Origin: an uncultured Lachnospiraceae bacterium | GTDB lineage: Bacteria > Bacillota_A > Clostridia > Lachnospirales > Lachnospiraceae | Assembly: GCA_910587905.1 (NCBI GenBank) | Contig: CAJUOF010000262.1 | Location: 1 to 11,031 of the forward strand | Direction: 5' to 3' | Length of the DNA stretch: 11,031 nucleotides | Part shown: one piece after another, positions 5,797 to 11,031 of the stretch | Layout of the letters: every line of letters begins with the position of its first letter | Numbering within the stretch: the stretch's first letter is position 1 | Translations under genes and position numbers: made by a program | Notes under the pieces: generated by a model | Seen by the model: only the letters and a program-made list of their open reading frames with translations | Told to the model about the DNA's origin: nothing | The model's database searches: none

Positions 5797-7161
5797 ATGA
5801 TAAACAGATTTGAAGTAGACGAGACCAACAAGATGATCGAGCAGGAGCGGCTGGACGTCCGCACCATCACGATGGGGATCAGCCTCCTCGACTGTATTGA
5901 TTCCGATCTGGAACGGGTAAACGAAAACGTTTATGAGAAAATTGTCTCAAGAGCCAGGGAACTGGTGAAGGTGGGACGGGAGATTGAGGTGAAATACGGA
6001 ATTCCCATCGTCAACAAACGAATCTCTGTGACGCCGATGGCTTTGGTGGGGAGTGCCGCCTGTAAAACAACCGCAGATTTTGTATCGCTGGCGAAAACTC
6101 TGGACCGGGCAGCGAAGGAAGTGAAGGTCAATTTCATCGGCGGGTATTCTGCCCTGGTCGGAAAAGGAATGACGACGGCTGATGAGCTCTTGATTCGCTC
6201 CATTCCGGAAGCACTTTCTGTCACAGATCGGGTTTGCAGCTCCGTCAACGTGGGTTCCACAAAGACAGGGATCAATATGGACGCGGTGAAATTGATGGGA
6301 GAGGTTATCAAAGAGACGGCGAAGGCCACGAAGGATCAGGACAGCCTTGGCTGCGCCAAGCTGGTGGTGTTCTGCAATGCACCGGACGACAATCCCTTTA
6401 TGGCAGGGGCTTTCCACGGGGTGACAGAGGCGGATGCTGTGATCAATGTGGGAGTCAGCGGTCCGGGCGTGGTGAAGACAGCCCTGGAAAAGATCCGGGG
6501 GGAGAATTTTGAGATCCTCTGTGAGACCATCAAGAAGACGGCGTTCAAGGTGACTCGGGTGGGACAGTTGGTGGCGAAGGAGGCTTCTGAGCGGCTGGGA
6601 GTGCCCTTTGGAATTGTGGATCTTTCCCTGGCACCTACGCCGGCGGTGGGAGACAGTGTGGCGGAGATTTTGGAGGAAATGGGTTTGGAGAGTGTAGGGG
6701 CCCCCGGCACTACAGCGGCTCTTGCCCTTTTGAATGACCAGGTGAAAAAAGGCGGCGTCATGGCATCCTCCTATGTGGGCGGCCTTTCCGGAGCCTTCAT
6801 ACCGGTCAGTGAGGACCAGGGGATGATCGATGCGGTGAACAGGAAAGCCCTGACCCTGGAAAAACTGGAGGCCATGACCTGTGTCTGTTCTGTGGGGCTT
6901 GACATGATCGCCGTTCCGGGCGATACCACAGCGGAGACCATCTCCGGAATCATTGCCGACGAGGCGGCCATCGGCATGGTGAATCAAAAAACCACGGCAG
7001 TCCGCCTGATCCCGGCAGAGGGGAAGAAGGCCGGGGACGTGGTCGAATTCGGAGGACTTTTGGGACATGCCCCGGTGATGCCGGTGAACGCATTTTCCTG
7101 CGCGGATTTTGTGAACCGGGGAGGACGGATCCCGGCGCCGATTCACAGTTTTAAGAACTGA
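5797..7161 (+). CDS. PFL family protein (UPF0210/DUF711)
   Basis: A 454-residue cytosolic protein of the UPF0210 (DUF711) family, structurally related to the pyruvate formate-lyase barrel but of unknown function. Recognisable family stretches are VRTITMGISLLDCID near the N-terminus, GIPIVNKRISVTP, NFIGGYSALVGKGMT, CSSVNVGSTKTGINMDAV, FHGVTEADAVINVGVSGPGVV, FGIVDLSLAPTPAVGDSVAEI, GAPGTTAALALLNDQVKKGG, and a late GGLLGHAPVMPVN. There is no C-terminal glycyl-radical motif of the RVxGY type, so catalysis like true pyruvate formate-lyase is not supported. An ATG at 5791 abuts the AAGAGGG ribosome binding site with no spacing, so the ATG at 5797, with six bases, is chosen. It is translated just behind the ACT-domain gene and probably works with it. 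Confidence 0.93.
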   Translation: MINRFEVDETNKMIEQERLDVRTITMGISLLDCIDSDLERVNENVYEKIVSRARELVKVGREIEVKYGIPIVNKRISVTPMALVGSAACKTTADFVSLAKTLDRAAKEVKVNFIGGYSALVGKGMTTADELLIRSIPEALSVTDRVCSSVNVGSTKTGINMDAVKLMGEVIKETAKATKDQDSLGCAKLVVFCNAPDDNPFMAGAFHGVTEADAVINVGVSGPGVVKTALEKIRGENFEILCETIKKTAFKVTRVGQLVAKEASERLGVPFGIVDLSLAPTPAVGDSVAEILEEMGLESVGAPGTTAALALLNDQVKKGGVMASSYVGGLSGAFIPVSEDQGMIDAVNRKALTLEKLEAMTCVCSVGLDMIAVPGDTTAETISGIIADEAAIGMVNQKTTAVRLIPAEGKKAGDVVEFGGLLGHAPVMPVNAFSCADFVNRGGRIPAPIHSFKN

Positions 7162-7162
7162 C

Positions 7163-7214
7163 AGATACAAAAAGAAAAAAGAGGACATCTACATTTGTAT
7201 CTATATTTTTTCTT
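7163..7214 (+). terminator. Possible AT-rich terminator after UPF0210 gene
   Basis: AGATACAAA (7163-7171) and TTTGTATCT (7194-7202) can form a nine-pair stem, followed by ATATTTTTTCTT. The loop is 22 bases and the stem is AT-rich, so the terminator would be weak. AAGAAAAAA (7172-7180) is also complementary to TTTTTTCTT (7206-7214), giving an alternative pairing. The rest of the gap to 7302 shows TAGAAT at 7225-7230 as a possible -10 box without a good -35. Confidence 0.4.
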
Positions 7215-7301
7215 GAAAATGATGTAGAATAGAAGATGCGAGAAACATGCAGGAGATTTTTCTTCTGTGAGACAAATTAAGGAGAAGGAGAAGATACGAT
7301 T

Positions 7302-7805
7302 ATGGCAAAGTACAATGAAAACAAACCGGTACATACTGGGGATCCCGTAGTGGAGATGAAGCGTGCCTGTATTGAGCACCGTGCATACTGGATGGCGCTG
7401 CTCTTGGATGAAGTGAGAAAAGCAGGCGGAGATATGGAGAAGGTGGGACGCGCTGCGATCAGGCGTTGCGGATGCTTCCAGATCGACGAGAATTTTAGAG
7501 ACAAAATGAACGACAAGATGAGCCTTAAGGAATTCGGCGATCTCTTTATGGCAGAGCCGGTCGGCTTTGAGAACAAAGCGGTCGAGATTTCAGAGGATGT
7601 GATGCATGTGGAAATGCATTACTGTCCGCTCTTGAGTGCCTGGAGAAAGCTTGGATTCTCCGATGAGGATTGTGCCCTGTTCTGTGATATCGCCATGGAA
7701 GGCGACAGACAGTTTGCACAGGAGATGAATTGTGAATTCGCCCTGCCGAAAAAGATTGCGGACGGCGATGACTGCTGTGACCTTTGCCTCACAAGGAAGA
7801 AATAA
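7302..7805 (+). CDS. L-2-amino-thiazoline-4-carboxylate hydrolase family protein
   Basis: A 167-residue protein resembling the ATC hydrolase family (Pfam ATC_hydrolase), named after a Pseudomonas enzyme that opens L-2-amino-thiazoline-4-carboxylate on the route to L-cysteine. The visible pattern is an N-terminal helical part (RACIEHRAYWMALLLDEVRK), an RRCGCFQ segment (residues 54-60), HVEMHYCPLLSAWRKLGFS (102-120), EDCALFCDIAMEGD (122-135) and a C-terminal DDCCDLCL. Ten of 167 residues are cysteine (23, 56, 58, 108, 124, 128, 144, 158, 159, 162), many in pairs, which suggests metal or iron-sulfur binding or redox chemistry. AAGGAG ends 11 bases before the ATG. The gene stands alone between two terminator-like structures. 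In clostridia this family is widespread and the true substrate is usually untested, so the enzymatic name is provisional. Confidence 0.8.
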   Translation: MAKYNENKPVHTGDPVVEMKRACIEHRAYWMALLLDEVRKAGGDMEKVGRAAIRRCGCFQIDENFRDKMNDKMSLKEFGDLFMAEPVGFENKAVEISEDVMHVEMHYCPLLSAWRKLGFSDEDCALFCDIAMEGDRQFAQEMNCEFALPKKIADGDDCCDLCLTRKK

Positions 7806-7835
7806 AGACAGCGATAAGAGAGAACAAGAGTGATG

Positions 7836-7874
7836 AAAGGAACCGGACGGCGGTGTAAGCTGTCCGGTTCCTTT
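7836..7874. terminator. Bidirectional terminator between convergent genes
   Basis: AAAGGAACCGGAC (7836-7848) and GTCCGGTTCCTTT (7862-7874) form a perfect 13-pair stem, extendable by G-U, G-C and C-G pairs to a seven-base loop. It lies between the convergent hydrolase-family gene and tmcAL. The A and T ends of the stem give short U-tracts in both directions, so it likely serves both genes. Confidence 0.85.
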
Positions 7875-7911
7875 CCCCTTGTGCACCTGGCGGCGCACAT
7901 TTCCAAGTGTT

Positions 7912-9204
7912 TCATTCTTCCAGAGTAATGACTCCATAGCGATATTCATTTTTCATCCGGCAGCCGTATTTATGGAACACCACGGATTGATACAGTCCGG
8001 CGGCAAAAATTTCCTGTCCGAGCATATCTGCGCCCATGGGGGAGAGTTTTCTCTCAGCGTCGGCCATCCTGGTGATCAGTGGAAGCTCGCTGTTTTGTTT
8101 GATGCTTTTTAAGAGAGGTGCGGCGGACTTTCGGAAACCGAGAGCTCTGGCATAGGGGACAAAACCGTTTTCTTTGTAGCGGACGAAATCCTCGACCTTG
8201 ATATCCAGAAGAATATGTAACAATGCCCGGCTGACCCTGGTTCTGGTGTACTGACGGCATTTGACTGCATCAATGAAGGCGGAGAAGGTGGAGGCTCCCG
8301 TGAGATGTCCCTTGATTCGGCTTTCCAGGTCAGAGGAAACATCCAGATAATCCGTCAAGTCACTGTTCCTCGCAGATAAAAGCTTGTAGAGCAGCATAGA
8401 AGAAAAATCGTCCACGAAAATAGGAAGTCTGTAGTTGAAGTTTTCAGACATAACCGTATAGGCCTCCCTCGGAACACAGGAACGCACCGTCTTCATGGCT
8501 TGGGTGGTAGGCTGGGAATCGGAATTCCTCGTCTGAAATACGTGACGGATGGCGGAGGAAGAGCAGTGGGGCGCCGACAGAGTCTTTGACAGATAGCTGC
8601 TGGTCCGAAGGAGCGTCACAGGCCGGATGGAAGAATGCCGTCTGGATAGAGCCTTGACGTATTCAATCCCTAAAATGTTGTTGGGAGCCGAGATCAGAGA
8701 CAGGATTTCTTCCATGGAGGCAGAGAGGTTTCCGGGAAGAGGATGATTTTCCAGATAGCTGATGAGGGCCTGGCCCCTGGCGGCCGGATAGCTGGAACCA
8801 CTTGCAAGAAACTGTTTTAGCGCCAGAGAAAAGGCTTCCGGCTCATTGGAGAATATGGAAGCCACAGAAGAAATAAGCGGCAGCTTTCCGCTTTCACTTC
8901 CGAAACACAGGGCATCCACCACGCCAAGCTTGTCCAGGATCGAGACAGCTCCGGAGGCAAAAAATTCTGCACTTCCTGTGGCAAAGGGAACGGGCAGCTC
9001 CAAAACCAGGTCGGCTCCGGAACGGAGAGCGATATCTGTCCGCAAATATTTATCCATACAGGCAGGCTCTCCCCTCTGGACGTAGTGGCCGCTCATGACG
9101 ACGATGCAGTAATCGGCCCCGGTCAGTTCTCTGGCTTTCTGGATATGATAGGAATGTCCATTGTGGAATGGATTATATTCTGTGATCAGCGCCACAACCT
9201 TCAT
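7912..9204 (-). CDS. tmcAL: tRNA(Met) cytidine acetate ligase TmcAL
   Basis: TmcAL (formerly YlbM, a nucleotidyltransferase family protein) uses ATP and acetate to make N4-acetylcytidine at the wobble base of elongator tRNA-Met. The 430-residue product starts VVALITEYNPFHNGHSYHI, with the HxGH nucleotidyltransferase motif as HNGH (residues 14-17). It continues with VVMSGHYVQRGEPACMDKY (36-53), ADLVLELPVPFATGSAEFFA (64-83) and CFGSESG (100-106), all typical. Middle and C-terminal parts carry LGIEYVKAL and SRALLHILL-type stretches. The frame is open from 9279, but the ATG at 9204 is chosen because it begins the conserved MKVVALITEYNP and is preceded by GGGGAGGGATACGTT. It is transcribed convergently with the gene on its right side of the terminator at 7836-7874 and divergently from the RpiR-type regulator. 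Length matches the family. Confidence 0.95.
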   Translation of the reverse strand: MKVVALITEYNPFHNGHSYHIQKARELTGADYCIVVMSGHYVQRGEPACMDKYLRTDIALRSGADLVLELPVPFATGSAEFFASGAVSILDKLGVVDALCFGSESGKLPLISSVASIFSNEPEAFSLALKQFLASGSSYPAARGQALISYLENHPLPGNLSASMEEILSLISAPNNILGIEYVKALSRRHSSIRPVTLLRTSSYLSKTLSAPHCSSSAIRHVFQTRNSDSQPTTQAMKTVRSCVPREAYTVMSENFNYRLPIFVDDFSSMLLYKLLSARNSDLTDYLDVSSDLESRIKGHLTGASTFSAFIDAVKCRQYTRTRVSRALLHILLDIKVEDFVRYKENGFVPYARALGFRKSAAPLLKSIKQNSELPLITRMADAERKLSPMGADMLGQEIFAAGLYQSVVFHKYGCRMKNEYRYGVITLEE

Positions 9205-9250
9205 AACGTATCCCTCCCCACTCCGTTTTTTCTTCTTGTTCGATATCTCC

Positions 9251-9279
9251 ATTTTAGAATAAAAAGGAGAAAATGACAA
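9251..9279 (-). promoter_or_regulatory. Promoter of tmcAL
   Basis: Read on the minus strand, TTGTCA (9279-9274), a 17-base spacer and TAAAAT (9256-9251) form a good sigma-A type promoter, about 47 bases upstream of the tmcAL ATG. Confidence 0.65.
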
Positions 9280-9320
9280 GGAAAATATAGAACAGAGATG
9301 TGGTAAATAGAAAAAACATT

Positions 9321-9329
9321 TGATATGAT
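9321..9329 (+). promoter_or_regulatory. Possible extended -10 promoter for the RpiR gene
   Basis: TGATATGAT is an extended -10 element (TGn plus TATGAT) 45 bases before the regulator start. The -35 position holds only TGGTAA, so it relies on the extended motif. No clear operator palindrome was found in the gap. Confidence 0.4.
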
Positions 9330-9374
9330 AGGAAGTACAGGAAATGAAAAACGGAACAGGTGGAGGAGTATTTG

Positions 9375-10244
9375 ATGAAAAACGATAATTCCATTCTTTG
9401 TATCAATCGTATCCGTGCAGTGTATGAACAGCTTCCAAATGCCGAACATTCCATTGCCGATTATATTATCAATAATTATCAGATGGTAGCTGTCAGTTCC
9501 TGTGCAAGTCTGGCGAAAGCAACCGGAACCAGTCCGGCGACAGTTGTGCGTTTCTGTAGAAGAATCGGTTTCAATGGTTTTTCTGAACTGAAGATGAGCT
9601 TGTCGAGAAGCTGGCTGGACCAGAGCAGCGGCGTGCTGGAGCTTGACAAAGAAGATTCGCCAGCCATGGTCAAACAGAAGGTGTTGATGTTCAATAAGAG
9701 TGTGATCGATGTGTTGTTTGAGACATTAGACGATGCGCTTTTGGAGCGGGCGGTAGAGCTTTTATGTGCAGCCCCAAAGGTGATGATGGTCGGTGATGGC
9801 GGATCCGGATGTTCAGCAAGTTCTGCCTATGATGTGTTGATGCAGTTGGGGGTGAACTGCGAGTATGTGACAGACATTTTTTTCCAGATTATCGCCATTG
9901 ACCGGATGCAGCCCGGGGATGTGATCCTCGCTTTTTCCAACAGCGGCCGTTCTAAAAATACCATTGACAACCTGAAACAGGCGAAGCAGAAAAATATCAC
10001 GACGATCGGGATTATCGGTTCCCCCAATGCGCCGATTTCCAAATATCTGGATATTGAGCTTCGGACGAACACCTTCAGTGGGGACGATTTCTGTGACACC
10101 ATCGCTGCCAGGATGTGCGAGCTCAGCACAATTTCCGTGCTGTATTCCCTTATTCTCAAGTATTCGGAGAAGAAGGATATCTATGTGGGGAGACAATTGA
10201 AAAATGCTTACGATGCGAAGCGAGTTGACTGGAAGGGGAAGTAA
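9375..10244 (+). CDS. MurR/RpiR family transcriptional regulator
   Basis: A 289-residue DNA-binding regulator with the two-domain RpiR layout. The N-terminal HTH_6 domain covers about residues 5-80: the QLPNAEHSIADYIINNYQ helix region (residues 19-36) is followed by the recognition part SSCASLAKATGTSPATVVRF and C-R-R-I-G-F. A SIS sugar-phosphate-binding domain follows from about 125 to 265, with KVMMVGDGGSG (135-145), GDVILAFSNSGRSKNTIDNL (181-200) and TIGIIGSPNAPISK (210-223). Such proteins sense phosphosugars and control sugar-use genes. The frame is open from a GTG at 9360, but GGAGGAG at 9362-9368 lies six bases before the ATG at 9375, which is taken as the start. It is divergent from tmcAL and convergent with the broken FGGY kinase, which may belong to the sugar locus it controlled; the ligand cannot be read from the sequence. 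Confidence 0.92.
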   Translation: MKNDNSILCINRIRAVYEQLPNAEHSIADYIINNYQMVAVSSCASLAKATGTSPATVVRFCRRIGFNGFSELKMSLSRSWLDQSSGVLELDKEDSPAMVKQKVLMFNKSVIDVLFETLDDALLERAVELLCAAPKVMMVGDGGSGCSASSAYDVLMQLGVNCEYVTDIFFQIIAIDRMQPGDVILAFSNSGRSKNTIDNLKQAKQKNITTIGIIGSPNAPISKYLDIELRTNTFSGDDFCDTIAARMCELSTISVLYSLILKYSEKKDIYVGRQLKNAYDAKRVDWKGK

Positions 10245-10342
10245 CCTTCTAAAAAATAATGTTTGATTTTTACTGAGACAAAAATTAAATTTGGAGATTG
10301 ATTAAGGGTAAAGGATATCAGGAGATGAATATCACTGAGGCA

Positions 10343-10388
10343 GCGCATCGGCGATGCGCGAGTAGGGGAAAAGGGCTCTCCCCTACTC
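10343..10388. repeat. Two adjacent perfect hairpins, REP-like
   Basis: GCGCATC and GATGCGC (10343-10349, 10353-10359) form a seven-pair stem with a three-base loop. Immediately next, GAGTAGGGGA and TCCCCTACTC (10360-10369, 10379-10388) form a perfect ten-pair stem with a nine-base loop. They sit between the convergent regulator and kinase genes. Neither has a T-run, so a terminator is not clear; the GC-rich, back-to-back design looks like a dispersed palindromic repeat. The rest of the 10245-10402 gap is AT-rich and shows no gene. Confidence 0.6.
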
Positions 10389-10402
10389 AAGTTAATATGC
10401 GC

Positions 10403-10890
10403 TTAAGAGGTCTGAAAAGCATATAGCTCTTTGAGCTGTGGATACAGGCGAATGTAGGTCCGATATTGTTTTTCATAGACTGTTAAAAAGGTGTTTCGGT
10501 TTTGAATGTGCCGGAACACTTTTTTTTCATGGAGGGCAGCGGCTTCTCTGGGGTCCTTGTAGATAGCTGCGCCGACTCCGGCCAGCAGGGCGGCTCCGAT
10601 GGAAGCGCAGTCATTGTCCTCTAAAATCTGAATCTCCTTTCCGAGAATGTCCGCCTTGATTTGGACCCACAATTCACTTTTGGAACCACCGCCGACAGAG
10701 ATTAACTGCTTTAAGGTCTGGCCGGAGGTCGATTCGGCTATCTCGCATAGCTGTCTGAGGCCGTATCCGCAGCCCTCCATGATTGCACGGTTAAAATCGC
10801 TCCGCTTGCTCTGCAGGGAGAGTCCGAAGAAAACGCCCTTCGCGTGGGAATCCCAGATGGGACAGCGCTCTCCCTGCATATAAGGGAGAA
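10403..10890 (-). pseudogene. FGGY-family carbohydrate kinase, C-terminal fragment cut by IS
   Basis: FGGY kinases (xylulokinase, gluconokinase, glycerol kinase and relatives) phosphorylate sugars or polyols with ATP. The fragment carries the second FGGY domain: LPYMQGERCPIWDSHAKGVF, FFGLSLQSKRSDFNRAIMEG, GYGLRQLCEI, the nucleotide-site ISVGGGSKSELWVQIKADIL and DCASIGAALLAG. The LPYxxGERxPxWD pattern is closest to xylulokinase-like members. About 160 residues are present of a usual 480-510. The frame stays open to 10963 on the minus strand, but residues upstream of ILPYMQGER look like read-through into the insertion sequence. The N-terminal two-thirds, if kept, lies beyond the window past the IS. 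The fragment lacks the first domain with the sugar site and cannot be active. Confidence 0.88.
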
Positions 10891-10908
10891 TGTTGTGATA
10901 AAGTAAAG

Positions 10909-10938
10909 TTGTAACAGCAGTGGCTAATAAGATATAAT
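10909..10938 (+). promoter_or_regulatory. Promoter for IS transposase orfA
   Basis: TTGTAA at 10909-10914 and a perfect TATAAT at 10933-10938 are separated by 18 bases, 28 bases before the orfA start. It lies within the inferred IS end and points into the element. Confidence 0.6.
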
Positions 10939-10966
10939 CATTCTGCAAAGAAAAGAGGTACATATT

Positions 10967-11031
10967 ATGCCACAGAATTATACTCCTGAATTTAAAAAAA
11001 AGATCGTCCGCCTCCGTCTGGAAGAAGGAAG
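10967..11031 (+). CDS. IS3-type transposase OrfA, N-terminal fragment
   Basis: The window ends after 21 complete codons. The product begins MPQNYTPEFKKKIVRLRLEE, the typical start of the HTH_Tnp_1 helix-turn-helix of IS3-family OrfA, which binds the IS ends and is usually followed by an overlapping OrfB with the DDE catalytic domain made by frameshifting. AGAGG at 10954-10958 is the ribosome binding site, eight bases from the ATG. Only the very N-terminus is visible, so the subgroup cannot be assigned. Confidence 0.75.
   Translation, partial: MPQNYTPEFKKKIVRLRLEEG

Larger units (their letters stand above)
10891..11031 (+). mobile_element. Left end of an IS3-type insertion sequence
   Basis: Kinase homology ends at about 10890 and is followed by TGTTGTGATAAAG, then a promoter and a transposase orfA. 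IS3-family ends usually start with TG. The boundary at 10891 is inferred: it would restore a T-T-ending codon before LPYM, fitting a phenylalanine as in FLPY. TGTGATAAAG at 10894 is the alternative end. The right end, the second transposase frame and the target duplication are outside the window. Confidence 0.7.

Noticed and set aside
5947..7188. Long antisense reading frame of 413 codons opposite the UPF0210 gene
   Set aside because: It mirrors a clearly conserved gene, is rich in His, Arg and Ser as shadow frames of GC-rich codons are, and has no ribosome binding site or recognisable domain.
10325..10426. A 33-codon plus-strand reading frame (MNITEAAHRR...) preceded by AGGAG
   Set aside because: The AGGAG touches the ATG with one base of spacing, the frame runs through both hairpins and into the 3' end of the kinase, and the product resembles no known protein.
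10891..10963. Extension of the kinase frame upstream to an ATG at 10963 on the minus strand
   Set aside because: The extra residues do not resemble FGGY kinases, and the same DNA holds the IS promoter and orfA ribosome binding site on the plus strand, so it is fortuitous read-through.

Overview
The window reads as the chromosome of a Gram-positive anaerobe of the Clostridia, most likely a Lachnospiraceae (Clostridium cluster XIVa) gut bacterium. This is inferred from gene content and order (polA-coaE-YycJ-like hydrolase; ACT domain-UPF0210 pair; tmcAL), strong AGGAGG-type ribosome binding sites and moderately GC-rich coding DNA. The first 12 bases match the 3' end of an Illumina sequencing adapter, so the window starts at the end of an assembled contig and genuine sequence begins at base 13.

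Bases 13-5424 form one rightward gene block: the 3' seven-eighths of polA, coaE (dephospho-CoA kinase), a toxin-antitoxin module, a Suppressor-of-fused (SUFU) domain protein and a YycJ/WalJ-like metallo-beta-lactamase-fold hydrolase. The toxin-antitoxin module is an intruder. It has an intact RelB/DinJ-type antitoxin with its own promoter and a PIN-family toxin gene killed by one nonsense codon and one frameshift. A second, diverged copy of the coaE 3' end lies directly behind it, ending in a stop that overlaps the SUFU gene's ribosome binding site. The simplest reading is that coaE once ran straight into the SUFU gene, and that recombination brought in a foreign coaE 3' end plus the toxin-antitoxin module, leaving the old coaE tail as a remnant. 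The second half of coaE is clearly poorer in GC than the first, which fits.

Bases 5513-7161 hold a two-gene unit of an ACT-domain protein (UPF0237) and a pyruvate-formate-lyase-like UPF0210/DUF711 protein. An L-2-amino-thiazoline-4-carboxylate hydrolase family gene follows as its own unit, ending at a strong two-way terminator that it shares with the convergent tmcAL gene (tRNA-Met cytidine acetate ligase). tmcAL is divergent from a MurR/RpiR-family (HTH plus SIS) sugar regulator, and candidate promoters for both lie between them.

Bases 10245-11031 are a rearranged edge. Two adjacent perfect hairpins precede the C-terminal third of an FGGY sugar kinase on the minus strand. The kinase is cut by the left end of an insertion sequence whose IS3-type orfA, with a good promoter, runs off the window. 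The RpiR regulator may once have served this sugar-kinase locus.
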